Shown here piece by piece: positions 26,224-35,366 of a stretch of 64,000 bases of DNA (position 1 is the stretch's first letter; each line of letters starts with the position of its first letter). The stretch spans positions 390,371 to 454,370 of the forward strand of contig JADJSD010000023.1 of NCBI GenBank assembly GCA_016711875.1. The letters are read 5' to 3'. Under the pieces are notes generated by a model. It was not told where the DNA came from and made no database searches. It worked only from the letters and a program-made list of their open reading frames with translations. The stretch comes from Betaproteobacteria bacterium (lineage in GTDB: Bacteria > Pseudomonadota > Gammaproteobacteria > Burkholderiales > Usitatibacteraceae). Both the position numbers and the translations under genes were made by a program.

Positions 26224-27894
26224 ATGGCCAGCGACATCGACATTGCACAGGCAGCCACGCTCACCCGCATCGCGAAGATCGCGGGGGAGAAGCTCGGCAT
26301 CGGCGACGAGCACCTGGAGCCCTTCGGCCATTACAAGGCCAAGGTGTCCCTCAAGTATCTGGACACGCTCAAGGGAAAGAAGGACGGCAAGCTCGTCCTC
26401 GTGACGGCCATCAGCCCGACGCCGGCGGGCGAGGGCAAGACCACCACGACCGTGGGCCTGGGCGACGGCCTGAACCACATCGGCAAGAAGGCGATGATCT
26501 GCCTGCGCGAGCCTTCCCTCGGCCCGGTCTTCGGCGTGAAGGGCGGCGCGGCCGGCGGCGGCTACGCGCAGATCGTCCCGATGGAGGACATCAACCTGCA
26601 CTTCACCGGCGACTTCGCCGCGATCGCCCTGGCGAACAACCTGCTCGCCGCGATGATCGACAACCACATCCACCACGGCAACGAGCTGGGCATCGACGTG
26701 CGCCGCATCCAGTGGAAGCGCGTCGTCGACATGAACGACCGCGCCCTTCGGGAGATCGTCGGCTCGCTCGGCGGCCCCGGCAACGGCTACCCGCGCCAGG
26801 ACGGCTTCGACATCGTCGTGGCCTCGGAAGTGATGGCGATCTTCTGCCTGTCCACCTCGCTCGACGACCTGAAGAACCGCCTGGGCAACATCGTCATCGG
26901 CTACACGCGCGAGCAGAAGCCCGTGTACGCCCGCGACCTGCAGGCCCACGGCGCCATGACGGTGCTCCTCAAGGACGCCCTCGCGCCCAACCTCGTGCAG
27001 ACGCTCGAGGGCAACCCCGCCTTCGTGCACGGCGGCCCCTTCGCCAACATCGCCCACGGCTGCAACACCGTGATCGCGACGCAGGCGGCGCTCAAGCTCG
27101 CGGACTACGTCGTGACCGAGGCGGGCTTCGGCGCGGACCTGGGCGCGGAGAAGTTCATCGACATCAAGTGCCGCAAGAGCGGCCTGCGCCCCTCGTGCGC
27201 CGTCATCGTTGCCACCGTGCGCGCCATGAAGTACCACGGCGGGGCCGACCTGAAGACCATCACCACCGAGGACCTCGCCGCCCTCGACAAGGGCCTCGTG
27301 AACCTCGAGCGCCACGTCGAAAACGTGACGAAGGTCTACGGCATCCCGTGCGTCGTGTCGATCAACAAGTTCACGAGCGACACGGACGCCGAGATCGAGA
27401 TGCTGCGCTCGCGCATGGCGAAGCTCGGCGCCCGCGTCGTGCTCGCCACGCACTGGGGCGACGGCGGCAAGGGCGCGGCGGAGCTCGCGAAGATCGTGGT
27501 GGAGCTGTGCGAGCAGCCCTCGAAGATGACCTTCGTGTACGAGGAGCAGGACACGCTCTGGGAGAAGGTGAACAAGATCGCCAAGCGCGTCTACCGGGCG
27601 AGCGACGTGACCGCGGACAACAAGGTGCGCGCGCAGATCAAGAAGCTTCAGGAGGACGGCTACGGCCATTACCCGGTGTGCGTGGCGAAGACGCAGTATT
27701 CATTCTCCACGGACGCGCAGCTGCGCGGCGCGCCCTCCAACCACGTGATCAACGTGCGCGAGGTTCGCCTCGCCGCCGGCGCCGAGTTCGTCGTGATGGT
27801 CTGCGGCGATATCATGACGATGCCGGGCCTGCCCAAGGTGCCCTCCGCCGCGAAGATCGACCTCGTCGACGGCAAGGTCGTCGGCCTGTTCTGA
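26224..27894 (+). CDS. fhs: Formate--tetrahydrofolate ligase
   Basis: ATP-dependent 10-formyl-THF synthetase, 556 residues, the standard length. The nucleotide loop is TPAGEGKTTTTVGLG (about 62-76), preceded by ITAISP-like VTAISP, and the family block EPSLGPVFGVKGGAAGGG follows. It links formate and 10-formyl-THF in either direction. Placed between formate dehydrogenase and a sulfite dehydrogenase, and with folD 14 kb on, it fits THF-linked oxidation of formaldehyde-level carbon. An AACGAGGAGAA ribosome site precedes the ATG. Confidence 0.97.
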   Translation: MASDIDIAQAATLTRIAKIAGEKLGIGDEHLEPFGHYKAKVSLKYLDTLKGKKDGKLVLVTAISPTPAGEGKTTTTVGLGDGLNHIGKKAMICLREPSLGPVFGVKGGAAGGGYAQIVPMEDINLHFTGDFAAIALANNLLAAMIDNHIHHGNELGIDVRRIQWKRVVDMNDRALREIVGSLGGPGNGYPRQDGFDIVVASEVMAIFCLSTSLDDLKNRLGNIVIGYTREQKPVYARDLQAHGAMTVLLKDALAPNLVQTLEGNPAFVHGGPFANIAHGCNTVIATQAALKLADYVVTEAGFGADLGAEKFIDIKCRKSGLRPSCAVIVATVRAMKYHGGADLKTITTEDLAALDKGLVNLERHVENVTKVYGIPCVVSINKFTSDTDAEIEMLRSRMAKLGARVVLATHWGDGGKGAAELAKIVVELCEQPSKMTFVYEEQDTLWEKVNKIAKRVYRASDVTADNKVRAQIKKLQEDGYGHYPVCVAKTQYSFSTDAQLRGAPSNHVINVREVRLAAGAEFVVMVCGDIMTMPGLPKVPSAAKIDLVDGKVVGLF

Positions 27895-27934
27895 TTCCCG
27901 CCCCGAAACCCCGCACCCGCCACGGAAAGACCGC

Positions 27935-30763
27935 ATGATCGAGACCACGAGCCAGCCCATCGCCTTCGAGGACACCGAAGGCCAGGAGGTGAAGCGCACC
28001 ACCTGCTACATGTGCGCCTGCCGCTGCGGCATCGAGGTCACGCTCAATCGCGAAGGGCGGGTGCGGTTCATCAAGGGCAACCGCGACCACCCGGTGAACC
28101 AGGGCGTGCTGTGCGCCAAGGGGTCGGCCGGGATCATGAAGCAGTACTCCAAGGCGAAGCTCACGGGCCCGATGCGCCGGAAGCCCGGGTCCGAGCGGGG
28201 CGCGGGCGCGTTCGAGCCCATCTCGTGGGACGAGGCGCTCGGCACGCTCGCCGAACGCCTCGCGCGGATCCGCGCCACGGACCCGCGCCAGCTCGCCTTC
28301 TTCACCGGCCGCGACCAGATGCAGGCCCTCACGGGATTGTGGGCGCAGCAGTTCGGCACGCCCAACTGGGCGGCGCACGGCGGCTTCTGTTCCGTGAACA
28401 TGGCCGCCGCGGGCCTTTACTCCATCGGCTACGCCTTCTGGGAATTCGGCGCGCCGGACTGGGACCGCACCAAGTACTTCATGCTGTGGGGCGTGGCGGA
28501 GGACCATTCCTCCAATCCCATCAAGATCGGGCTGGACAAGCTGAAGCGCAACGGCGCTAAGTTCGTCTCCGTGAACCCCGTGCGCACCGGCTACTCGGCC
28601 ATCGCGGACGAGTGGGTGCCGATCCGTCCGGGCACGGACGGCCTGCTCGCCCTCGCGATGGTGCACACGCTCCTCTCGCGCGAACTCTTCGACGCGCCCT
28701 TCCTCTCCCGCTACACCAACGCCCCGTGGCTCGTGATCGACGCGCCGGGCACCGCGAAGGACGGCCTCTTCCTGCGCGACGAGGCCGGCCAGCCGCTCAT
28801 CCACGACCGGAAGCAGGGGACCTTCGTCGGGGGCCTGGGCGCCGGCATCGATCCCTCGCTCTTCGGCGAGTTCGATGCGCCCGGCGGCCTCAAGGTGCGC
28901 ACGGTGCTTACGCTGGCCGCGGGCCGATACCTCGATGAACGCTACTCGCCGGCCGTGGCCGGGCCGCAGTGCGGCGTGCCGGCCGAAACCATCGAGCGCC
29001 TGGCGCTCGAGATGGCTTCGATCGCCTTCCAGGAGACGATCGAGATCCCCGTGAAGTGGACGGACGTCTGGGGCCAGGAGCACGACAAGGTCGTCGGCCG
29101 CCCGGTGTCCATGTACGCGATGCGCGGCATCTCGGCGCACTCCAACGGTTTCCAGGCCTGCCGGGCCCTGCACCTCATCCAGATGCTGCTGGGCGCCCTG
29201 GAGGGCCCGGGCAACTTTCGCGCGCGCGCGCCGTACCCGCGCCCCATTCCGCCGGGCCAGTTGCCGGAGAACGACGAGGCCGTGATGGCCGCGCCGGACA
29301 AGCCCCTCGGGAAGACCCCGCTCGGTTTCCCGGTGAAGCCGGAGGACCTCGCCGTCGACAAGGACGGCAATCCGCTGCGCATCGACCACGCGTATTCGTG
29401 GGAGTCGCCCCTGGCGGCCCACGGCGCCATGCACATGGTGATCACGAACGCCGTGAACGCCGACCCGTACCCCATCGACACGCTGATGATGTACATGGCG
29501 AACATGGCGTGGAACTCCACCATGAACACCGCCGGGGTGCGCGACATGCTGCGGGCGAAGCACGCGCAAGGCCCGAAGAAGGGCGAGTACAAGATCCCCT
29601 TCATCGTCGTCTCCGACGCCTTCGACTCCGAGACGGTGCGCTTCGCCGACCTGGTGCTGCCGGACACGACGTACCTGGAGCGGCACGATGCCATCTCGAT
29701 GCTGGACCGTCCCATCTCCGAGGCCGACACCGTCGCCGACGCCATCCGCCACCCGGTGGTGAAGCTCGACCGCGACGTCCGCGCCTTCCAGGAGGTGCTG
29801 GTGGACCTGGCCGGCCGCCTGAAATTCCCGGCCTTCACGAACGCCGACGGCACGTGCAAGTACAAGGATTACCCGGAATTCATCTGGCGCTTCGAGAAGG
29901 CGCCGGGCATCGGCTTCCTCGCCGGCTTCCGCGGCAAGGAGGGCGAGAAGAGCCTCAAGGGCGAGCCCAACGAGAAGCAATGGGAGCGCTACATCGAGAA
30001 CGGGGCGTTCTTCTCGAAGCACTGGGAGCCGGGCGAGCAGTGGATGCGCCACTGGAACCGCGACTACCAGGTGAAGGCCGTCGAGGCCACCTTCATTCCG
30101 AAGGTGGAACCCATCGTGATGCAGATCTATTCCGAGCCCATCCAGAAGTTCCGCCTGGCGGGGCAGGGCCTCTACGAGGGCCCGAAGCCGCCGAAGGCCG
30201 GCGACCGGGAGCGGCTGGTGAAGTACTTCGATCCGCTGCCGGACTGGTACGCGCCCCTGGATGGCGACGGCGCCGACGATGGCGAGTACCCCTTCCACGC
30301 CATCACGCAGCGCCCGATGGTGATGTACCACTCGTGGGACACGCAGAACGTGTGGCTGCGACAGATCATGGCGGGCAACTTCCTCTACATGAACGCGGCC
30401 GAGGCGAAGCGCCGCGGGCTCGAATCCCTCGACTGGGTGTGGGTCGAGTCGCGCATCGGGAAGATCCGCTGCCAGCTGAAGACGATGGAAGGCGTGGAAT
30501 CGAACACCGTCTGGACCTGGAACGCCATCGGCAAGCAAAGCGGCGCCTGGGGCCTGGAGAAGGGCGCGAGCGAATCGACGCACGGGTTCCTGCTGAACCA
30601 CCTCATCAGCGAGCACCTGCCCAAGGCGGCCGACGAGAGGAGCCTCACCAACAGCGACCCGATCACCGGCCAGGCCGCCTGGTACGACCTCAAGGTGAGG
30701 ATCACGAAGGCCGCGCCGGGCGAGGAGGGCGTGTGGCCCCTGTTCGACGGGGTGACGCGATGA
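27935..30763 (+). CDS. soeA: SoeA-like molybdopterin oxidoreductase
   Basis: DMSO-reductase-family catalytic subunit of 942 residues. N-terminal 4Fe-4S site CYMCACRCG; later blocks GVLCAKGSAGIMKQYS, FTGRDQMQALTG, NWAAHGGFCSVNMAAAG and SVNPVRTGYSAIADEW match my memory of SoeA, the cytoplasmic sulfite-oxidising subunit. There is no Tat signal, which agrees with a cytoplasmic enzyme. The next two genes encode a four-cluster ferredoxin and a DmsC-type membrane anchor, completing a SoeABC set that would oxidise sulfite to sulfate and feed quinones. The immediate neighbours (Rieske oxygenase, sulfonate-type importer, TauE exporters) make sulfite the best substrate. A formate dehydrogenase of another kind is the main alternative. 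Confidence 0.82.
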   Translation: MIETTSQPIAFEDTEGQEVKRTTCYMCACRCGIEVTLNREGRVRFIKGNRDHPVNQGVLCAKGSAGIMKQYSKAKLTGPMRRKPGSERGAGAFEPISWDEALGTLAERLARIRATDPRQLAFFTGRDQMQALTGLWAQQFGTPNWAAHGGFCSVNMAAAGLYSIGYAFWEFGAPDWDRTKYFMLWGVAEDHSSNPIKIGLDKLKRNGAKFVSVNPVRTGYSAIADEWVPIRPGTDGLLALAMVHTLLSRELFDAPFLSRYTNAPWLVIDAPGTAKDGLFLRDEAGQPLIHDRKQGTFVGGLGAGIDPSLFGEFDAPGGLKVRTVLTLAAGRYLDERYSPAVAGPQCGVPAETIERLALEMASIAFQETIEIPVKWTDVWGQEHDKVVGRPVSMYAMRGISAHSNGFQACRALHLIQMLLGALEGPGNFRARAPYPRPIPPGQLPENDEAVMAAPDKPLGKTPLGFPVKPEDLAVDKDGNPLRIDHAYSWESPLAAHGAMHMVITNAVNADPYPIDTLMMYMANMAWNSTMNTAGVRDMLRAKHAQGPKKGEYKIPFIVVSDAFDSETVRFADLVLPDTTYLERHDAISMLDRPISEADTVADAIRHPVVKLDRDVRAFQEVLVDLAGRLKFPAFTNADGTCKYKDYPEFIWRFEKAPGIGFLAGFRGKEGEKSLKGEPNEKQWERYIENGAFFSKHWEPGEQWMRHWNRDYQVKAVEATFIPKVEPIVMQIYSEPIQKFRLAGQGLYEGPKPPKAGDRERLVKYFDPLPDWYAPLDGDGADDGEYPFHAITQRPMVMYHSWDTQNVWLRQIMAGNFLYMNAAEAKRRGLESLDWVWVESRIGKIRCQLKTMEGVESNTVWTWNAIGKQSGAWGLEKGASESTHGFLLNHLISEHLPKAADERSLTNSDPITGQAAWYDLKVRITKAAPGEEGVWPLFDGVTR

Positions 30764-31458
30764 GGCTCGGGCTCGCGATCGACCTGGACACCTGCGTGGG
30801 CTGCCACGCCTGCGCGGTGGCCTGCAAGGAATGGAACGGGGAATCGCTCATGGCCGGGCCGCTCCCGGACTACGACGCCTACGGCAAGGAGGCGACGGGC
30901 ACCTGGCTCAACCGCATCCGCCACTACGAATGCGGCACCTACCCGGAGAACAAGACGGTCAACGTGCCGATGTCCTGCATGCACTGCGAGGACGCGGCGT
31001 GCGTCACGGTGTGCCCGACGGGCGCCTCGTACAAGCGCCCCGACGGCATCGTGCTCGTCGACGCCGACAAGTGCATGGGTTGCAGCTACTGCGCCTGGGC
31101 CTGCCCCTACGGCGCGCGCGAGCTCGACCAGGACGAAGGCACGATGCGCAAGTGCACCCTGTGCGTGGACCGCATCTACGACGAGCGCCTGCCCGAGGCC
31201 GACCGCCAGCCCGCCTGCGTGCTCGCGTGCCCCACGCATGCGCGCGCCTTCGGCGACTACGACGACCCCGATTCCGACGTCTCGCGGGCCGCGAAGGGCC
31301 GTTCGCTGCCGCCGATGCTCGAGAAGCTGGGCTACAAGCCCGTGAACCAGTACCTCGCGCCGCGCCAGGCGCCGGAGATCAAGATGCAGCCCCCGCGCCC
31401 GAAGAAATCGCTCGCCGACTACATCCGCGACTGGGCCGGTGCCGGGAAGGGGAGCTAG
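30760..31458 (+). CDS. soeB: SoeB-like 4Fe-4S ferredoxin subunit
   Basis: A 232-residue electron-transfer subunit with four 4Fe-4S binding sets: CVGCHACAVACK, CMHCEDAACVTVCP, CMGCSYCAWACP and CTLCVDR..CVLACP. No signal peptide. It would carry electrons from the molybdenum subunit to the membrane anchor. Start overlaps the soeA stop (ATGA), and soeC follows 4 bp after its stop. Confidence 0.9.
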   Translation: MRLGLAIDLDTCVGCHACAVACKEWNGESLMAGPLPDYDAYGKEATGTWLNRIRHYECGTYPENKTVNVPMSCMHCEDAACVTVCPTGASYKRPDGIVLVDADKCMGCSYCAWACPYGARELDQDEGTMRKCTLCVDRIYDERLPEADRQPACVLACPTHARAFGDYDDPDSDVSRAAKGRSLPPMLEKLGYKPVNQYLAPRQAPEIKMQPPRPKKSLADYIRDWAGAGKGS

Positions 31459-31462
31459 CCGC

Positions 31463-32389
31463 ATGCGTCCCGCCTGGTCCGTCATCTTCTTCACCGTCTC
31501 CTCGGGCGCCGGCCTGGGGCTCCTCGCCATCCTCGCGCTCCTGCGCCTGCTCGCCGCGCGCGTCGTGCCCGACGGCACGGCGCTCCCGATGCTGGCCCTG
31601 GGACTTCTTCTCACGACCGCCGGGCTTTGCTCGTCGACTTTCCACCTGGCCAACCCGAAGAACGCCTGGCGTTCCGCTTCGCGCTTCAAGACGTCCTGGC
31701 TCTCGCGCGAGGCGGTCTTCGCGGGAGCGTTGTACCCGGTGGCGCTGCTCTACGGCTGGACGCTCTGGTCGGGCACCGGCGGGGCGCTCCAGGCCATTTG
31801 CGGCGTGCTGCTCGCCGCGCTCGCGGTCGTCGTCATGTACTCGACCGGCATGATCTACGCCTGCCTCAAGACGATCCCCCGCTGGAACCACGGCCTGGTG
31901 CCGGTCGGCTACGTGGCGCTGGGCCTGTACTCGGGCACGCTCGCGGCCCTGCCCGTGATCGCGGCGAAGTCCGGCGGCCCGGTGCCCGTGGCTCTCGCGC
32001 TGGCGCTCCTCGCCGCGGCCCTCGCGGTGAAGGGGGCGTACTTCGTGATCTTCGGCGCGCCAAAGGCCGTACACACGATGGCCGACGCGCTGCCCCTGGG
32101 GAAGAAGGAAATCCGCCTGCTGGACACCGGACACACCCATCGCACCTTCCTCACGGACGAGTTCTTCTTCCGCCTCGCGCGCCGCCAGGCCCGGTTCCTG
32201 CGGTTCGCCGTGCTGGTGCTCGCCTTCGTCCTTCCGCTCGCCCTGCTCACCGTCGGCGTGAGCGGCCCGCCGGCCCTCGCCTTCGTGGCCCTGTCGGCCT
32301 TCACCGGCCTGCTGGCCGAGCGTTGGCTCTTTTTCGCCGAGGCCGAGCACACCGTGCGCCTCTACCACGGGCAGCGCGCCGTCGGCTGA
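31463..32389 (+). CDS. soeC: SoeC-like DmsC-family membrane anchor
   Basis: Polytopic membrane protein of 308 residues with about eight hydrophobic segments, DmsC family. The conserved motif FKTSWLSREAV follows the second helix. It should anchor the SoeAB pair on the cytoplasmic face and reduce quinone. Length matches DmsC/SoeC proteins. The ATG at 31463 directly precedes the first helix; a longer in-frame start at 31439 adds only charged residues. A hairpin terminator follows its stop. Confidence 0.88.
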   Translation: MRPAWSVIFFTVSSGAGLGLLAILALLRLLAARVVPDGTALPMLALGLLLTTAGLCSSTFHLANPKNAWRSASRFKTSWLSREAVFAGALYPVALLYGWTLWSGTGGALQAICGVLLAALAVVVMYSTGMIYACLKTIPRWNHGLVPVGYVALGLYSGTLAALPVIAAKSGGPVPVALALALLAAALAVKGAYFVIFGAPKAVHTMADALPLGKKEIRLLDTGHTHRTFLTDEFFFRLARRQARFLRFAVLVLAFVLPLALLTVGVSGPPALAFVALSAFTGLLAERWLFFAEAEHTVRLYHGQRAVG

Positions 32390-32406
32390 GGTGGTGCGGA
32401 AGGAAC

Positions 32407-32428
32407 ACGGCCCCGCCGGGGCCGTTTC
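32407..32428 (+). terminator. Hairpin terminator after soeC
   Basis: Perfect 8-bp stem (ACGGCCCC / GGGGCCGT) with a 3-base loop, 17 bp after the soeC stop, followed by only a short T run. Likely ends the fdh-fhs-soe transcript; the weak T tract suggests partial read-through. Confidence 0.6.
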
Positions 32429-32438
32429 CCGATGAAAC
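32424..32438 (+). promoter_or_regulatory. Candidate enhancer site GTTTC-N5-GAAAC
   Basis: Inverted repeat GTTTCCCGATGAAAC. Its centre is 74 bp upstream of the -24 GG of the sigma-54 promoter at 32504. The same half-sites with the same 5-bp spacer occur at 47131, 72 bp upstream of the second sigma-54 promoter, and at 44375 before the sensor/regulator genes. Proposed binding site for the sigma-54 regulator encoded at 45710. Confidence 0.7.
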
Positions 32439-32503
32439 AGGCCGGATGGCCTTGGCGGGAAAAAGCCCTTTGGATCCGAGGGTTTGGAGATTGTGCAGGG
32501 AGT

Positions 32504-32519
32504 TGGCGCGCAATATGCT
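32504..32519 (+). promoter_or_regulatory. Sigma-54 promoter of the Rieske operon
   Basis: TGGCGCGCAATATGCT matches the -24/-12 consensus TGGCACG-N4-TTGCW at all but two defined positions, with exact GG-N10-GC spacing. It lies 75 bp before the oxygenase alpha ATG, with the candidate enhancer site about 74 bp upstream. Confidence 0.75.
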
Positions 32520-32593
32520 CTGGCCTTCCCTGATCGCCTCACGCGCATCCGATTCTTCGCGAAAAATACCGCCCACGCTAAGGAGGGGACACC

Positions 32594-33808
32594 ATGGCTC
32601 GCAACAGGCAGGAATGGCTCGAGAAGCCCGCCTTCCCGAACACCCACTTCGTCGACACCCGCGTCTACACGGACGAGGCGCTGTTCAAGGAAGAACAGGA
32701 CAAGATCTTCAACAAGGTCTGGATCATCGCCTGCCACGAGAGCGAGGTCCCGAACAAGTTCGACTACCGCACCTTCCACCACCCGGGCGGCGCGGAGCTG
32801 ATCGTCGTGCGCGGCGAAGACATGAAAGTGCGCAGCTTCTACAACATCTGCCCGCACCGCGGGAACGCGCTCCTGTACGAGCCGGTCGGCAACGCGAAGC
32901 GCATCACCTGCATCTTCCACGCCTGGAGCTTCGACACGAAGGGCGAGTGCATCGACATCTCGCGCGGCAAGCAGGGCTACCAGGACCGCTACGAGTGCAA
33001 GGACGCGGGACTTCGCGAAGTGAGGACGGAAGTGGGCTTCGGCGGCTTCGTCTGGGTGAACATCGACGACGCCTCGTGCACGCTCAAGGAATACATCGGT
33101 CCGGCCCTCGACATGCTCGAGGAACACATGAGCATGGACCTCGAGGTGTTCCACTACCACAAGGCCGTCGTCGACACGAACTACAAGCTGTGGCACGACA
33201 CCAACAGCGAGTTCTATCACGACTACATGCACTACTTCAACCGGGCCACCGGGATGATGCAGCCCGGCTACTTCGACCGGAAGTACACCGGGTACCCCAA
33301 TGGCCACGCGTCGGTCGGCTCCATGTCGATCAAGTACGACGCCTATTCCGGGTCCCAGGAGCGCGCGGTGGGCTGGCCCGGCCTCGCGCCCGGCGGCTGG
33401 ATCCTCATCGACATCTTCCCCGGCATGACCTACAACCTGCGCACCTCCGTCCTGCGCATGGACACCGCCATTCCGCTCGGGCCCAACAAGGTCATCATCG
33501 AGTTCCGCGGCCTGGGCCTGAAGAGCGACACGCCGGAGCAGCGCGCAGAGCGCGTCCGCGACCACAACACGATCTGGGGCCCGTTCGGCCGCAACCTGCA
33601 CGAGGACCTGCTGGGCGTCCACGGCCAGGGCGTCGCGATGCGCGAGCGCACCGACAGCAAGTGGGTGATCCACGGCCGCGAGGAAAACAGCACCATCCAC
33701 GACGAGGTCGGGATGCGCCACTTCTACCACGAGTGGGGCGAACGGATGGGCAGGAAGCCCTTCGACCCGTACGGCGACAACCGGCTGGCGAAGACGGAGG
33801 CCGCGTAG
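32594..33808 (+). CDS. Rieske oxygenase alpha subunit
   Basis: Catalytic subunit of a two-component-type Rieske non-heme iron oxygenase, 404 residues. Rieske ligands Cys86, His88, Cys106 and His109 (CPH-X17-CIFH). The mononuclear iron site is in EFYHDYMHYFN: His209 and His213 with three residues between, not the usual four; the Asp ligand probably lies in the C-terminal HEDLLGVHG segment. Size and operon layout match methanesulfonate monooxygenase MsmA (about 414 residues), but MsmA is reported to have an extended 26-residue Rieske spacer, which this lacks. With SoeABC, sulfonate importer and C1 genes around it, oxygenolytic C-S cleavage of a small sulfonate is the best guess. Preceded by an AAGGAGGGGA ribosome site. 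Confidence 0.9.
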   Translation: MARNRQEWLEKPAFPNTHFVDTRVYTDEALFKEEQDKIFNKVWIIACHESEVPNKFDYRTFHHPGGAELIVVRGEDMKVRSFYNICPHRGNALLYEPVGNAKRITCIFHAWSFDTKGECIDISRGKQGYQDRYECKDAGLREVRTEVGFGGFVWVNIDDASCTLKEYIGPALDMLEEHMSMDLEVFHYHKAVVDTNYKLWHDTNSEFYHDYMHYFNRATGMMQPGYFDRKYTGYPNGHASVGSMSIKYDAYSGSQERAVGWPGLAPGGWILIDIFPGMTYNLRTSVLRMDTAIPLGPNKVIIEFRGLGLKSDTPEQRAERVRDHNTIWGPFGRNLHEDLLGVHGQGVAMRERTDSKWVIHGREENSTIHDEVGMRHFYHEWGERMGRKPFDPYGDNRLAKTEAA

Positions 33809-33810
33809 CC

Positions 33811-34302
33811 ATGGGACAGATCGAGAACATCGCCCTCGCCGCCGGCTCGCGCGTGCTGGTCGAGGAACTGGTCTACAGCACCGCGATGCGGATGGACGAG
33901 AAGGATTTCGCCGGCTACCTCGCCCTGTGCGACGCGTCGTACAAGTACCGGATCACGGCCTACAGCCCGGAGATCAGGAAGCTCATGACCTGGCTCGAGC
34001 ACGACCACAAGGGCATGAAGCTGCTCTTCGACAACCTGCCCAAGCACAACAGCGACCAGTCGATGCTCTCGCGCCACGTCACGGTCTACACCGTGAAGTT
34101 CGAGGACGGCGGCAAGATCGCCGATGTGGTCTCGGGCCTGCAGGTCTTCCGCACGACGAACGACGGCGGCACAACCACGCTCTTCGCCGTGGGCAAGATG
34201 CACGACCGCGTGGCCCTCGGTGACGACGGCGCGCGACTGGTCGATCGGACGATCAAGCTCGACACGCGCATGCTCGGCATCGGCTTCCACATCCCGTTCT
34301 AG
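33811..34302 (+). CDS. Rieske oxygenase beta subunit
   Basis: A 163-residue protein of the ring-hydroxylating-dioxygenase beta / SnoaL-like fold: helix-rich N-terminus (VLVEELVYSTAMRMDEKDFAGYLALC), then beta strands with the conserved RHVT and the late DRTIKLDTRMLG. It is structural and forms hexamers with alpha subunits in this family. Starts 2 bp after the alpha stop, so the two are surely made together. Confidence 0.88.
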   Translation: MGQIENIALAAGSRVLVEELVYSTAMRMDEKDFAGYLALCDASYKYRITAYSPEIRKLMTWLEHDHKGMKLLFDNLPKHNSDQSMLSRHVTVYTVKFEDGGKIADVVSGLQVFRTTNDGGTTTLFAVGKMHDRVALGDDGARLVDRTIKLDTRMLGIGFHIPF

Positions 34303-34309
34303 GAGCCCC

Positions 34310-35353
34310 ATGCGCATCCAGGTCCGCGCCCGCAACCGCGCCTACGACTTCGAGGCCCCCGAAGGGGAGAAGCTCCTCTTCGCGGGCCTTCGCGAGGGCG
34401 TCGACCTGCCGTACGAGTGCGCGACGGGCACCTGCGGCACGTGCAAGGCCCGCCTGGTCGAGGGCGAGTTGAAGGATCTCTGGCCGGAGGCGCCGGGCAA
34501 GAAGCACCTGAAGGCGGGCGAGGGCGAGTTCCTGATGTGCCAGTGCGCCGCCGCGGGAAACGTGACGGCGGAAGTCTCCAAGTACGTCTACGCGATGGAT
34601 CCGGGCGTGTGCATGCCCCAGGCCGTCGGCGGGAAGATCGCCGCCGTGCGCCACCTCCCCGGCGACGTGGCGGCGGTCGATGTCGACCTGGATTCGCCCA
34701 TCGATTTCGACGCCGGCCAGTACATGGCGCTCGAGACGCCGGGCGTCGCGGGCATGCGGGGCTACTCGATGGTGAATTTCGCGCGCGGCACGAAGCGCCT
34801 GGAATTCGTCATCAAGAAGAAGCCCGGCGGCGGGTTCAGCGAATGGCTCTTCGCCGGCGAGCGCGCGGGCAGCGCCCTCGCGCTCTTCGGCCCCCTGGGC
34901 AAGGCGACGTTCTACCCGAACCTCGCGAAAAACCTGCTGTGCATCGCCGGCGGCAGCGGCATCGCGGGCATGATGGCGATCGTGGACCGCGCCTGCCAGG
35001 AGTCGTACTTCAACCAGTACAAGGGCCACGTGTTCTTCGGCGTGCGCACCGCGAAGGACGCGTTCTACCTGGACGAGCTCGCCGGCTTCCAGGCGCGCTT
35101 CGCGCAGAACCTCGCCGTCACGATCGCGCTCTCCGACGAGGACGTGCCCGCCTCGCTCGCCTCCCGCTACCCGGGGCTGCGCTTCGACCGCGGCTTCGTG
35201 CACGAGGTGGCGAAGAAGACGATGGCGGGAATTTACGGCAACATCCGGGCCTACCTCGCCGGCCCGCCGCCGGCGGTGGACGCTTCCATCCGCTTCCTCC
35301 TCCTCGAGGCGAAGCTCTCCGCGGAGAACATCCGCTACGACAAGTTCAGCTGA
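34310..35353 (+). CDS. Oxygenase reductase, ferredoxin-FAD-NAD
   Basis: A 347-residue electron-transfer protein. N-terminal plant-type [2Fe-2S] ferredoxin with Cys37, Cys42, Cys45 and Cys77 (YECATGTCGTC..LMC), then an FAD domain with RGYSMVNFA and a NAD domain with GGSGIAGMMAI. It passes electrons from NAD(P)H to the Rieske ferredoxin or the oxygenase directly. Same build as MsmD, BenC and XylZ reductases. An AGGAG ribosome site overlaps the end of the beta gene region. Confidence 0.92.
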   Translation: MRIQVRARNRAYDFEAPEGEKLLFAGLREGVDLPYECATGTCGTCKARLVEGELKDLWPEAPGKKHLKAGEGEFLMCQCAAAGNVTAEVSKYVYAMDPGVCMPQAVGGKIAAVRHLPGDVAAVDVDLDSPIDFDAGQYMALETPGVAGMRGYSMVNFARGTKRLEFVIKKKPGGGFSEWLFAGERAGSALALFGPLGKATFYPNLAKNLLCIAGGSGIAGMMAIVDRACQESYFNQYKGHVFFGVRTAKDAFYLDELAGFQARFAQNLAVTIALSDEDVPASLASRYPGLRFDRGFVHEVAKKTMAGIYGNIRAYLAGPPPAVDASIRFLLLEAKLSAENIRYDKFS

Positions 35354-35366
35354 CCGACCCGCCGCG

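Noticed and set aside
27935..32389. Second formate dehydrogenase
   Set aside because: The catalytic subunit lacks the Cys-His (RLCH) formate motif seen at 23337, and the subunit set with a DmsC-type anchor suits SoeABC better.
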